Counted from the first letter of the stretch, positions 1-8,404 are shown. The stretch is 30,852 nt of DNA from DASTOB01 sp035720425 (GCA_035720425.1 DASTOB010000006.1:1-30852), one strand, 5' to 3'. Notes: generated by a model not told the origin, from the sequence alone. Program-made: numbers and translations.

Positions 1-268
1 ACCGGGCCTCGACGACGGCACCCAAGGCGGCCGCGTACCCGGCCGGCGCGTACGCGTCGAGCCGCGCGTCCGCGATGACGTGGGCGCGGGCGACGCCGCG
101 GCCACCGAGGCGGGCGGCGGCATCGGCCGACCCGGGACCGACGAGCACGGCTTCGACCTCGACCCCGAGGGTCTTCCCGAGCGGCGCCGCGGACGCGAGC
201 ACCTCGAGCGACAGCCGATCCGGTTCGCCGCCGGCGTGCTCGACGAGGACGACGACCGGGCCGCTCAC
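1..268 (-). CDS. etfA: Electron transfer flavoprotein alpha subunit, N-terminal part (runs off window)
   Basis: This is the first 89 codons of the ETF alpha subunit. The protein pairs with ETF beta, carries FAD, and relays electrons from flavin dehydrogenases to the membrane quinone pool. The visible part reads VVVLVEHAGGEPDRLSLEVL followed by alternating hydrophobic strands and Gly/Ala turns (VEAVLVGPGSADAAARL), which fits the N-terminal ETF alpha domain. The FAD-binding C-terminal domain lies beyond the left edge. The start is GTG at 268; its GTGA overlaps the TGA of etfB by 4 bp, which argues for translational coupling and for this start. It is the last visible gene of the dehydrogenase operon. 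The assignment rests mainly on context plus the fold-like pattern. Confidence 0.85.
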   Translation of the reverse strand, partial: MSGPVVVLVEHAGGEPDRLSLEVLASAAPLGKTLGVEVEAVLVGPGSADAAARLGGRGVARAHVIADARLDAYAPAGYAAALGAVVEAR

Positions 269-1038
269 GAGCCCAGCGCCCCGATCCGCTCGAGCAGGTC
301 GACGACCGCCGGCGCCGCGTCCGGCCCGCGGCCGAGGATCTCGACCTGCGCGCCCTGCTGCTCCGGAACCCGAAGCCCGACCTTGACCGGCCCCGTCTGT
401 GACCAGGCCGGCGCGATCCGCTCGACCTCCTTGCGCTTGGCCCGCAGCCGACCGGGCACGGACGGATAGCGCGGCAGGTTGAGCCCCTCCTTCACGCCGA
501 GCACGGCGGGCAGGGGCAGCGCGTACGTCTCCCACCCCCCGCCCGGCGCCTCGCGGCGCGCGGTCACCGCGCCGTCGCCGACGCTGATCCCCTTGACCCC
601 GTTGACGATCGGCCGGCCCAGCGCGACCGCGACCCGGATGCCGACCTGAAAGTCGCCGGTGTCGGCCGCCTCGTTGCCGAACAGGACGAGGTCGAACGGG
701 CCGTTCGCGGCCTCCTGGTCCCGGATCACGGAGGTGATCGCCGAGGCGGTCGCGATCGGGTCGTACTCGCGCCCGTCGGTCTCGAGCAGGATCGCCCGAT
801 CGATCCCAATCGCCATCGCGTCGCGCAACTGCTCCTCCGCCGCCGCCGGCCCGAGCGTGAGGACCGCGGACGAGCCCCCGTGCGCCTCGACGATCCGGAC
901 CGCCTCCTCGACGCCGCACTCCTCGTGCGGGCTGATCGTGAACCCGAGGTAGCGCGTGTCGATCTCCTGCCCGTCGGGCGTGAGGACGATCCGCCCACCG
1001 GTGGCGGGCACCCGCTTGACGCAGACGAGAATGTTCAC
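265..1038 (-). CDS. etfB: Electron transfer flavoprotein beta subunit
   Basis: 257 residues, the usual length for ETF beta. It begins MNILVCVKRVPATGG, the typical first strand of the family. The nucleotide (AMP) binding loop is recognisable around GNEAADTGDFQVG (about residues 122-134). The family signature region follows near residues 175-200, with LNLPRYPSVPGRLRAKRKEV. ETF accepts electrons from FAD dehydrogenases in the cytoplasm and passes them to ETF:quinone oxidoreductase. The gene begins 9 bp after the dimethylglycine/sarcosine dehydrogenase-like gene and overlaps etfA by 4 bp. The natural reading is that this ETF is dedicated to that dehydrogenase, as is known for dimethylglycine and sarcosine dehydrogenases elsewhere. 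Confidence 0.93.
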   Translation of the reverse strand: MNILVCVKRVPATGGRIVLTPDGQEIDTRYLGFTISPHEECGVEEAVRIVEAHGGSSAVLTLGPAAAEEQLRDAMAIGIDRAILLETDGREYDPIATASAITSVIRDQEAANGPFDLVLFGNEAADTGDFQVGIRVAVALGRPIVNGVKGISVGDGAVTARREAPGGGWETYALPLPAVLGVKEGLNLPRYPSVPGRLRAKRKEVERIAPAWSQTGPVKVGLRVPEQQGAQVEILGRGPDAAPAVVDLLERIGALGS

Positions 1039-1047
1039 GGCACGTCC

Positions 1048-3564
1048 TCAGGACCGAATGCGCGTGTTCTCGGGATCGAACAGCGGCCGTGACCCGACCA
1101 CGGCGACGGTCACCGGGTAGCGCTCACCGAAGTATTCGACCGCGAGCCCGTTGCCCTCGACGGCCTCGGCCGGCGGCAGGTACGCCATGAGGAGGTGCTT
1201 CCCGACCGACGGACCGGCGCCGGCGGACGTGACGTACGAGCGCCGGCCCGTGGCGTCGACGAGCGGCTGCCCGTCGCGCGAGAGGACGGGCTCGCGACCG
1301 AGCATGTAGCGCCTGACCCCGCTCGACGACGTGTGGTCGTCGACCGTGAGCGTGCACAGGACGGCGGCGGGCTCGCGAGAGCGCTGCTCGAGGTAGGCGG
1401 CCTTGCCGACGAAGTCGGCCTCCTTCACCGTCGGCCGGGCCATCCCGGCCTCGACGAGGTCGAAGTCGAGCTCGAGTTCGGCCCCGTGGGCCCGGTAGCC
1501 CTTCTCGAGCCGGGCGGTGACCGCGTACGTGCCGATCCCGACCGGCGCCATGCGGTGCGGCCGGCCGGCCTCCCACAGCGCGTCCCACACGCGCAGGCCC
1601 TGCTCGATCGGGACGTAGATCTCCCAGCCCAGCTCCCCGACGTAGCTGATCCGCGACGCGAGCGTTCGGACGCCGTCGATGTCGACCGCTTTCGTGGTGA
1701 GGAACGGGAAGCCGGCGTGGGACACGTCGGCCGACGTGACCGACGAGAGGATGTCGCGCGCCCGCGGCCCCCACAGGCCGATCGTCGTCCACTGGCTCGT
1801 CGCGTCGTGGACCTGGGCGGACCCGTCGTCCGGCATGCCGTCGCGGAAGATCTTGAGGTCGCGCATGCCCATCCCGCCGCCGGTCACCACCCGGAACCGG
1901 TCGTGCGAGAGACGCATGATCGTGAGGTCGGCGAGGATCCCGCCGGCGCCGTTGAGGAGCGGCGTGTAGACGGTCTTGCTCGGCGCCACGTCGACCTTTG
2001 CGACGCACAGGCGCTCGAGGGCCGCACAGGCACCCGGCCCGGTCACGTCGAAGATCGCGAACGCGGACAGGTCGACGATCCCGGCGCGGTCGCGCATGGC
2101 GAGGTGCTCGGCGCTGATGATCGGCGACCACCAGCGGGCGTCCCACTCGGCGTCACGGCGGGCGACGCGCTCACCGAACTCGTCGAGGAGCGGGGCGTTC
2201 GACCCGTACCAGAACGGGCGCTCCCAGCCGGCCGCCTCGAAGAAGACCGCGCCGAGGTCACGCTCGCGGGCGTTGAACGGGGACAGCCGGATGTTCCGGT
2301 TCGACTCCCACTGCTCCGACGGGTGGACGATCCCGTACGTCTTGTTGAAGCCCTCGCCGGTCCGCGCGCGGATGTGCTGCTGCGTCTTGTGGTGGTCGTA
2401 GAAGCGGGCGACGTCGGAGCCGTGCGGGTCGATCTCCGGCTCGCCGCTCGTCATCCACTCGGCGACCGTCTTCGCGATGCCGGGCGCCTCCTTGATCCAG
2501 ATCGCGGCGACGGACCACAGGCCCTTCACCTCCGGCGTCTCGCCGATGATCGGGTTGCCGTCAGGGGTGAGGGAGAGCAGGCCGTTGATCGCGTGGCGGA
2601 TGCCGACCGTCTCGTCGCCGAGCACCTCCGGAACGAGCTCGAGCGCCTGCTCCATCTGGAGCTCGAAGTCCTCCTGGGTGAACGGCAGCTCCGTCGGCGA
2701 CAGGGCCGACGCGGCGATCGAGGGGATCTCGTCCGGGTCGACGTGGATCGTCCGATGGGCGTACGAGCCCACCTCGAGGTCACCACCATGCTGGCGCTCG
2801 TACATGTTCGTATCCATGTCGCGCACGATCGGGAACTTGATCTCGCCGACCGTGTCGGCAAAGCGCGGAACGGGCCCCACCGAGATCATCTGGTGGACCG
2901 CGGGGGTGAGCGGGATCGACGCGCCGGCCATGCGCGCGATGCGCGGGCTCCACACGCCGCAGGCGATGACGACCGTGTCGGTCTCGATGTCGCCCTGGTC
3001 CGTCCGCACGCGGCGGACGCGCCCGGCTTCCGTGTCGATGCCGGTCACCTCGACGCCGGCGCCGACGGTCAACGCGCCCTTCTGCTGGGCCATCTCGCGC
3101 ATGAGCGTCCCGGCCCGGAGCGAGTCGACGACGCCGACCGACGGGGTGTGGAAGCCGCCGAGGATGACCGACGGGTCGAGGAACGGGACGAGCGCGTGCA
3201 CCTGGTCCGGCGTGAGCAGCTCGGCGTCGATGCCCCACGACTTCCCCGACGCGATCCGCCGCTTGAGCTCGTCCATCCGCTGCGGCGTCCGCGCGACCTC
3301 GATGCCGCCGCTCTCCGTGAACACACCGAGCTCGCGGTACTGGCGGACGCTATCGAGCGTGAACTCCGTCATCTCCTTCGAGTGGTCAATCGGAAAGATG
3401 AAGTTCGACGCGTGGCCGGTCGAGCCGCCGGGGTTCGGCAGCGTGCCCTTGTCGAGCAGCACGATCTCGCGCCAGCCGAGGCGGGCAAGGTGCCAGGCCA
3501 TGCTGTTGCCGACGATCCCGGCGCCGATGACGACGACGTTCGCCCGATCCGGAAGCGCGCCCAT
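1048..3564 (-). CDS. Dimethylglycine/sarcosine dehydrogenase-like flavoprotein fused to a GcvT (aminomethyltransferase) domain
   Basis: 838 residues, close to the length of dimethylglycine and sarcosine dehydrogenases. The N-terminal half is a DAO-type FAD domain: the dinucleotide motif VVVIGAGIVG is at residues 10-19, and GGSTGHAS places His51 where these enzymes attach FAD covalently. An FAO_M-like connector follows. From about residue 430 (SPFNARERDLGAVFFEAAGW) to the end lie the GCV_T and GCV_T_C domains, which bind tetrahydrofolate and capture the methyl carbon as methylene-THF. The expected reaction is oxidative N-demethylation of an N-methylglycine with electrons delivered to ETF, whose genes follow directly. 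The start ATG is supported by a strong Shine-Dalgarno (GAGGAGGAA on the minus strand, 3573-3581). Whether the substrate is dimethylglycine, sarcosine or another methylated amine cannot be decided from the sequence. Confidence 0.88.
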   Translation of the reverse strand: MGALPDRANVVVIGAGIVGNSMAWHLARLGWREIVLLDKGTLPNPGGSTGHASNFIFPIDHSKEMTEFTLDSVRQYRELGVFTESGGIEVARTPQRMDELKRRIASGKSWGIDAELLTPDQVHALVPFLDPSVILGGFHTPSVGVVDSLRAGTLMREMAQQKGALTVGAGVEVTGIDTEAGRVRRVRTDQGDIETDTVVIACGVWSPRIARMAGASIPLTPAVHQMISVGPVPRFADTVGEIKFPIVRDMDTNMYERQHGGDLEVGSYAHRTIHVDPDEIPSIAASALSPTELPFTQEDFELQMEQALELVPEVLGDETVGIRHAINGLLSLTPDGNPIIGETPEVKGLWSVAAIWIKEAPGIAKTVAEWMTSGEPEIDPHGSDVARFYDHHKTQQHIRARTGEGFNKTYGIVHPSEQWESNRNIRLSPFNARERDLGAVFFEAAGWERPFWYGSNAPLLDEFGERVARRDAEWDARWWSPIISAEHLAMRDRAGIVDLSAFAIFDVTGPGACAALERLCVAKVDVAPSKTVYTPLLNGAGGILADLTIMRLSHDRFRVVTGGGMGMRDLKIFRDGMPDDGSAQVHDATSQWTTIGLWGPRARDILSSVTSADVSHAGFPFLTTKAVDIDGVRTLASRISYVGELGWEIYVPIEQGLRVWDALWEAGRPHRMAPVGIGTYAVTARLEKGYRAHGAELELDFDLVEAGMARPTVKEADFVGKAAYLEQRSREPAAVLCTLTVDDHTSSSGVRRYMLGREPVLSRDGQPLVDATGRRSYVTSAGAGPSVGKHLLMAYLPPAEAVEGNGLAVEYFGERYPVTVAVVGSRPLFDPENTRIRS

Positions 3565-3591
3565 GCCAGTGTTCCTCCTCCGGGCCGCCGT

Positions 3592-3618
3592 CGCCGCGCG
3601 GGTGGGACCCGCCCGGCG
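3592..3618 (-). terminator. Intercistronic hairpin after the aldehyde dehydrogenase gene
   Basis: Two 12-nt arms (3592-3603 and 3607-3618) pair with one mismatch around a 3-nt loop. The hairpin starts 4 nt after the aldehyde dehydrogenase stop and ends before the Shine-Dalgarno of the next gene. There is no T tract. It could be a partial terminator or an RNA-processing/stability hairpin that sets the ratio of the two operon products. Confidence 0.45.
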
Positions 3619-3622
3619 CCCC

Positions 3623-5086
3623 TCAGCCCAGGTTGACGACGACGGTCTTCAGTTCGGTCAGCCGCTCCATCGAGAAGTGGCCGCCGACGCGGCCGAGGCC
3701 GCTCTGGGAGCCGGCCCGCCCGCCGAACGGCAGGTGCGACTCCCAGTAGTTCGTTCCCTCGTTGATATTGACCCAACCCGCCCGGACCGACTCGGCGAAT
3801 CGGAGGCCGCGGGCGAGGTCGCTCGTGAAAACGGCCGCCAAGAGGCCGAACGGCGAGTCGTTAACGACGCGGATCGCCTCGTCGGCCGAGCGGATCGTCG
3901 TGATCGGAGCGACCGGTCCGAACGTCTCGTCGCGAGCGACCTCCATCGCCTCGGTCACCCCGTCGAGGACGGTCGCGTCGAAGAACAGGCGGCTGCCGAG
4001 GCCGTCAAGGCGCCGGCCGCCGGCAACGAGGCGTGCCCCTCCAGCCACGGCGCCCGCCACGTGCCGCTCGGTCTTCGCCGCGTTCGGCTCGTTGTTGAGC
4101 GGCCCCATCGTCGTGGCCGGGTCGAACGGGTCGCCGACGCGAATCTCGCGGGCGACGGCGGCCGCGAGCGCCGCGACGTACGCGTCGTGGACCGATTCGT
4201 GGACGAGGACGCGCTCGCCCGCCGTGCACGACTGCCCGGCGTTGAGGAAGCAGGCGGTCAGCGTCGCCGCCGCGGCCGCCTCGACGTCCGCGTCGTCGAG
4301 CACGACGAGCGGCCCGTTGCCGCCCATCTCGAGGATGACCTCCTTGCCCGCGGCGCGCTGGGCGACCAGCCGGCCGGCCTCGATCGAGCCGATGAACCCG
4401 ATCGCCGCGGTCCCCGGGTTGGCGGCGATCTCGTCACCAACCTCCGCCCCGGGCCCGGTCACGAGGTTGAACACGCCCGCCGGGAGGTCCGCCTCGACGA
4501 GGCACTCGGCGAGACGGACGGCGCACAGCGACGTACTCGAGGCCGGGTTCCAGACCACGGTATTGCCGGCGCCGAGGGCTGGCGCGATGAGCTCGCCGGG
4601 CATCGTGTACGGCCAGTTCCACGGCGTGATGACGCCGACGACGCCGAGCGGTACGCGATAGACGAGGACGCGCTTGCCGGCGTCCACCGACGGCATGAGC
4701 CGGCCGTCGAGGCGGGTCGCGTCGGCGGCCGCCATGGCGAAGTAGCGGACCAGCTCGTCGACCTCGTCGTACGCCTCGGCGTGGAGGGGCTTGCCCTGGT
4801 CGAGGGTGAGCGTCCGCGCGAGGTCCTCGCGGCGGGATTCGATGATCCGCGCGACCCGCTCCAGGGCGGCGGCCCGGTCGAACGCTGAGCGGGCGGCCCA
4901 GGCGGGGCCGGCATCGGCCGCCGCCTCGATCGCCCGGCGGGCATCGGCCCGATCGCCGCGGGCGACGAGCGCGATCCGCTCGCCGGTCGCGGGGCTCGTG
5001 GCCTCGAATTGCGCGCCGGTCGCGGCCGGCGACCAGCCGCCCGCGACGAACAGCGCGACGGCCGGGACGGCGGTCTCGGTCGTCAT
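3623..5086 (-). CDS. NAD(P)-dependent aldehyde dehydrogenase (betaine-aldehyde-type context)
   Basis: 487 residues with the ATG start at 5086 (MTTETAVPAV). The frame is open further upstream, but that part is Arg/Pro-rich and overlaps the regulatory region. ALDH hallmarks are present: TPWNWP (residues 154-159, oxyanion Asn), LEMGG with catalytic Glu253, and GQSC with nucleophile Cys287. The family turns an aldehyde plus NAD(P)+ into the acid. First gene of a minus-strand operon with a dimethylglycine-dehydrogenase-like gene and ETF, and divergent from a betaine importer, so betaine aldehyde or another methylamine-derived aldehyde is a reasonable substrate guess. One oddity is that the lysine usually found in the VVWKPA segment, which contacts the cofactor ribose, is Asn180 here (VVWNPA). 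Substrate assignment is inference. Confidence 0.88.
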   Translation of the reverse strand: MTTETAVPAVALFVAGGWSPAATGAQFEATSPATGERIALVARGDRADARRAIEAAADAGPAWAARSAFDRAAALERVARIIESRREDLARTLTLDQGKPLHAEAYDEVDELVRYFAMAAADATRLDGRLMPSVDAGKRVLVYRVPLGVVGVITPWNWPYTMPGELIAPALGAGNTVVWNPASSTSLCAVRLAECLVEADLPAGVFNLVTGPGAEVGDEIAANPGTAAIGFIGSIEAGRLVAQRAAGKEVILEMGGNGPLVVLDDADVEAAAAATLTACFLNAGQSCTAGERVLVHESVHDAYVAALAAAVAREIRVGDPFDPATTMGPLNNEPNAAKTERHVAGAVAGGARLVAGGRRLDGLGSRLFFDATVLDGVTEAMEVARDETFGPVAPITTIRSADEAIRVVNDSPFGLLAAVFTSDLARGLRFAESVRAGWVNINEGTNYWESHLPFGGRAGSQSGLGRVGGHFSMERLTELKTVVVNLG

Positions 5087-5155
5087 CGGCGGGACGCGCT
5101 CGGACGGACGGGCGCACGGGGTTGCACGGGCCGACTCCTCGGGGTATGGGAGCGC

Positions 5156-5185
5156 AGTATTCGCCTCACCAGCCGGCCCATGCAA
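5156..5185 (-). promoter_or_regulatory. Candidate promoter for the aldehyde dehydrogenase operon
   Basis: On the minus strand a -35-like TTGCAT (5185-5180) and a -10-like AATACT (5161-5156) are separated by 18 nt and point at the aldehyde dehydrogenase start. The -35 overlaps the palindrome at 5173-5209. The match to the sigma-70 consensus is moderate. Confidence 0.35.
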
Positions 5186-5209
5186 GCGCGGGCGCTTGAC
5201 GTGGGCCGG
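5173..5209. promoter_or_regulatory. Nested palindromic operator candidate between the betaine-transport and demethylation operons
   Basis: Outer arms CCGGCCCA (5173-5180) and TGGGCCGG (5202-5209) are perfect inverted repeats. Inside them CAAGCGC (5183-5189) and GCGCTTG (5192-5198) are another perfect pair separated by GG. The whole element lies midway between two divergent operons of related function and covers both candidate -35 boxes. This is the arrangement expected of a dimeric repressor or activator site controlling both directions. No regulator gene is adjacent in the window. Confidence 0.6.
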
Positions 5210-5222
5210 TGGACGGGACAAT
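5196..5222 (+). promoter_or_regulatory. Candidate promoter for the betaine importer operon
   Basis: TTGACG (5196-5201) matches the -35 consensus in five of six bases. GACAAT (5217-5222) is a weak -10, and the 15-nt spacer is short, so the pair is only suggestive. The -35 box overlaps the inner arm of the palindrome. Confidence 0.35.
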
Positions 5223-5330
5223 CCTCACCGGACACAGCCGGTTCGCCGTCCCGCGCCCCGCTCCGGGGCGCCGCATCGTGAGGGGTGCCGTGCGCCGTCG
5301 CAGGAAGACCGTCCTCCCCGTGACCGGTCG

Positions 5331-6419
5331 ATGACCGGACCGACCAGTGCCACGGCGCCGGCGCGGCCGACGAACGGCGGCGAGACGACCATCGCCGTCC
5401 GCGGGTTGTGGAAGCTGTTCGGGCCGGCCGAGCACAAGGTCGCCGGGACCCCGGATGCGGAGCTATCGAACGCGGAGTTGCGCGCCAAGCACAACACGAC
5501 GGTCGCCGTTCGCGACGTCTCGTTCGACGTCCAGCCCGGCGAGATCTTCGTCGTCATGGGCCTGTCCGGAAGTGGCAAGTCGACGCTCATCCGGTGCCTC
5601 ACCCGGCTCATCGAGCCGACCACCGGCGAGATCCTCCTCGACGGGGAGGACATCCGGCGCTGCGATGACGACCGCCTGCGCGAGCTCCGTCGCCGAAGGT
5701 TCTCGATGGTCTTCCAGCACTTCGGCCTGCTCCCCCACCGGCGCGTCGTCGACAACGTCGCATTCGGCCTCGAGATCCGCGGCGAGCCGAAGGAGGCGCG
5801 ACTCGCGCGGGCTCGCGACATCGCCGCGCTCGTGGGCCTCGAGGCGCACCTGTCGAGCTACCCGGACCAGCTGTCCGGCGGCCAGCAGCAGCGCGTGGGC
5901 CTCGCGCGCGCACTCGCCGTCGACCCGGAGGTCATGTTCTTCGACGAGCCGTTCAGCGCGCTCGACCCGCTCATCCGTCGCGACATGCAGAGCGAGGTGC
6001 TCCGCCTCCACCACGAAGTCGGCAAGACGATGGTGTTCATCACGCACGACCTCGCCGAGGCGCTCAAGCTCGGTGACCACATCGTGATCATGCGGGACGG
6101 CCGGATCGTCCAGTCCGGCCGGGCCGAAGAGCTCGTCGGCGCCCCGGCCGACGACTACGTCGCCGATTTCGTGCGGGACGTGCCGAAGTCCCACGTCCTC
6201 ACCCTGCGCTGGGTGATGCGCCCACCGCAGCCGGCCGACCAGCTCGACGGTGCCCGTTTCGGCCCGACCACGATCATCCGCGACGCGCTCCACGCCGCCG
6301 CGGCGAGCGACAAGCCGATCTGCGTCGTCGACGGCGACACGCTGCTCGGCGTGGTCGACCGGGCGCACATTCTCGAGGTCATGGCCGGACGCGACGGCGG
6401 GGCGTCCGGGGCGCCGTGA
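5331..6419 (+). CDS. proV: Glycine betaine/proline ABC transporter ATP-binding protein
   Basis: 362 residues from ATG 5331 (MTGPTSATAP); the frame is open upstream, but that part covers the promoter region. Walker A GLSGSGKST is at residues 77-85, the Q loop near 129, ABC signature LSGGQQQR at 181-188 and Walker B VMFFDEP at 201-207, followed by an H-loop (FITHD). The inserted segment ahead of TVAVRDVSF, with a KHNTTVAV-like stretch, and the C-terminal CBS-like region (CVVDGDTLLGVVDRAHILEV, about 330-350) are typical of the ProV/OpuAA subfamily, in which CBS domains sense ionic strength. Only one CBS-like unit is obvious. Its GTGA end overlaps the permease gene by 4 bp. There is no clear Shine-Dalgarno directly upstream. 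Confidence 0.92.
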   Translation: MTGPTSATAPARPTNGGETTIAVRGLWKLFGPAEHKVAGTPDAELSNAELRAKHNTTVAVRDVSFDVQPGEIFVVMGLSGSGKSTLIRCLTRLIEPTTGEILLDGEDIRRCDDDRLRELRRRRFSMVFQHFGLLPHRRVVDNVAFGLEIRGEPKEARLARARDIAALVGLEAHLSSYPDQLSGGQQQRVGLARALAVDPEVMFFDEPFSALDPLIRRDMQSEVLRLHHEVGKTMVFITHDLAEALKLGDHIVIMRDGRIVQSGRAEELVGAPADDYVADFVRDVPKSHVLTLRWVMRPPQPADQLDGARFGPTTIIRDALHAAAASDKPICVVDGDTLLGVVDRAHILEVMAGRDGGASGAP

Positions 6420-8356
6420 CCGCGGTCGCGCTGCCGGCCATCCGCCGGCTCGTCCCGACCGTCCCGAAGCGCTGGCTGGCGCTCGGTCTGGCGGGACTCG
6501 CGGCGGTGCTGTTCGTCCTGTTCGCCGGCTCCGCCCCGGTCGAGCACCGCGACGACGCGCCGTTCTTCCTGACCCTCAACGACGTGCGCGACTGGGTCCG
6601 CGACAACCGCGACAACCCGGTCCTGCTCGTCCTGTTCACCGTGCCCCGGGTGTTCATCGACGCACTAGTGTCGACGCTCATCACGGTGCTCCACGCGGTC
6701 GGCTGGCCGGCGCTCGTGGCACTGGCCGGGACCCTGGGTCTGCTCGCCGGCGGCTGGACCCCGGCCGGGATCGCCGTGACCGGCTTCCTGTCGCTCGGCG
6801 TCCTGGGCCTGTGGGAGCACAGCGTCGACACGCTGGCCGCGATCCTCGCCGCGGTCGCGATCTCGCTCGCGATCGGCGTGCCGCTCGGGATCCTCGCGGC
6901 CGGCAACCAGCGCTTCCGACGGGTCATCTCGCCGGTCCTCGACACGATGCAGATCATGCCGACGTTCGCCTATCTCGGGCCGATGGTCCTCCTGTTCGGG
7001 ATCGGCCATGCGGCGGCGACGATCGCGACGCTCATCTACGCGATGCCGGCGGCGATCCGGATCACGGAGCTCGGCATCCGCCAGGTGCCGCAAGCGTCCG
7101 TCGAGGCGGGCGAGTCGCTGGGAGCGACGCGCTGGCAACTGCTCGGCAAGGTCCGGCTGCCGCAGGCCGGCCGAGCCCTGGGCCTGGCCGTCAACCAGAC
7201 GATCATGCTCGCCCTGTCGATGGTCGTCATCACTGCGCTCATCGATGCGCCGGGCCTGGGCCAGGACATCATTCGGGCGCTCATCCGGAACAACGTCGGG
7301 ACGATGTTCGACGCCGGCGTGGCGATCGTCATCCTGGCCATCGTCCTCGACCGCCTGACCGAGCGCCTGAGCCTCCGGCTCGACCCGCGCTATCGCGCCG
7401 CCAGCGGAGAGCGCTCCGTCCCGCGCCGGATCGTCCGGATCGCGCTCATCGCGACCGTTGCGGCGATCGTGGTCGGCGTCCTCGTGCCGGCCCTCCGGGA
7501 GTTCCCGGACGAGGTCGGCGTGTCCTTCCGCGAACCGGTCAACGGGCTCGTCGACTGGCTCCGAACGAACGCCTCGTTCGCGACCGGCGGACTCAAGGAC
7601 GCCGTCAGCTTCGCCGTGCTCAACCCACTTCAGACCGTCTTCACCGAGGCACCGTGGTGGCTCGTCATCGGGGTCGTGTTCGGCATCGCGGGTCTCGTCA
7701 GCGGCATCCGACCGGCGGTCATCGCGGCGGCATGCCTTGGCCTCGTCTTCGCGATCGGCCTGTGGCGGCACGCGACCGAGACGCTCCTCCAAGTCCTCGT
7801 CGCGACGGCGGTCGCGATCACGATCGGCCTCGTGTTCGGCATCCTGAGCGCCCGCAGCGACCGATTTTCGGCCCTGCTCCGACCGGTCCTCGATGCGGCC
7901 CAGACGATGCCGTCGTTCGTGTACCTGCTGCCGGCGTTCATCCTGTTCGACCCAAGCCGGTTCACGGCGATCTTCGCCGCGGTCATCTTCGCGGTACCCC
8001 CGGTCATCCGCCTCGTCGACGTCGGGATCCGGCTCGTGCCGCCGGCGATGATCGAGGCGGCAACGAGCGCGGGAGCGACGAGCTGGCAGCTCCTGACCAA
8101 GGTCCAGTTGCCGGCGGCCCGCGGCGCGATCCTGCTGGCCACGAACCAGGCCGTCATCCTCGTCCTGTCGATGGTCGTCGTCGGCGGCCTCGTCGGCGGC
8201 GGGGCCCTGGGCTATGACGTCGTGGCCGGCTTCTCGCAGGGTCGCCTGTTCGGGATGGGCGTCGCGGCCGGCATCGCCCTCGTCCTGCTGGGGATCATGC
8301 TCGACCGGATCACCCAGGGGGCCGGTGGCCGGCGCGTCGTCGGCGCCCGCGGGTGA
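6416..8356 (+). CDS. Betaine/proline-type ABC permease with two fused ProW units
   Basis: 646 residues, about twice the size of one OpuAB/ProW domain. Two homologous permease units are visible. Unit 1 spans about residues 130-320, with loop motif EAGESLGATRWQLLGKVRLP. Unit 2 spans about 455-635, with EAATSAGATSWQLLTKVQLP. Both loops fit the cytoplasmic EAA coupling motif that docks on the ATPase. Each unit has around five or six hydrophobic helices, and extra helices and a short soluble linker (about 365-400) sit between them. ProW normally works as a homodimer, so this protein may supply both halves in one chain. GTG start at 6416 overlaps the ATPase stop. Substrate is inferred from the ATPase and ProX-type neighbours. 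Confidence 0.9.
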   Translation: MTAVALPAIRRLVPTVPKRWLALGLAGLAAVLFVLFAGSAPVEHRDDAPFFLTLNDVRDWVRDNRDNPVLLVLFTVPRVFIDALVSTLITVLHAVGWPALVALAGTLGLLAGGWTPAGIAVTGFLSLGVLGLWEHSVDTLAAILAAVAISLAIGVPLGILAAGNQRFRRVISPVLDTMQIMPTFAYLGPMVLLFGIGHAAATIATLIYAMPAAIRITELGIRQVPQASVEAGESLGATRWQLLGKVRLPQAGRALGLAVNQTIMLALSMVVITALIDAPGLGQDIIRALIRNNVGTMFDAGVAIVILAIVLDRLTERLSLRLDPRYRAASGERSVPRRIVRIALIATVAAIVVGVLVPALREFPDEVGVSFREPVNGLVDWLRTNASFATGGLKDAVSFAVLNPLQTVFTEAPWWLVIGVVFGIAGLVSGIRPAVIAAACLGLVFAIGLWRHATETLLQVLVATAVAITIGLVFGILSARSDRFSALLRPVLDAAQTMPSFVYLLPAFILFDPSRFTAIFAAVIFAVPPVIRLVDVGIRLVPPAMIEAATSAGATSWQLLTKVQLPAARGAILLATNQAVILVLSMVVVGGLVGGGALGYDVVAGFSQGRLFGMGVAAGIALVLLGIMLDRITQGAGGRRVVGARG

Positions 8357-8387
8357 GCCGAAGCGAACGGCGAGCGCGACGGGTTCG

Positions 8388-8404
8388 CGACGGGCTATCC
8401 GTCG
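8388..8404. promoter_or_regulatory. Small hairpin and -10-like box ahead of the ProX-type gene
   Basis: CGACGG (8388-8393) and CCGTCG (8399-8404) form a 6-bp stem around GCTAT. Just downstream, GATAAT (8419-8424) resembles a -10 box, but no convincing -35 goes with it. The 121-bp gap ends in a strong AAAAGGAGGAG Shine-Dalgarno (8457-8467 region). Such spacers often hold a processing hairpin or a secondary promoter that lets the binding protein be made in excess. Confidence 0.35.

Noticed and set aside
1195..3636. Long plus-strand open frame opposite the dimethylglycine-dehydrogenase-like gene
   Set aside because: Its translation is low-complexity Arg/Asp/Val-rich without any family pattern, as expected for the antisense frame of a GC-rich gene. 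The minus-strand frame has clear domains and a strong Shine-Dalgarno.
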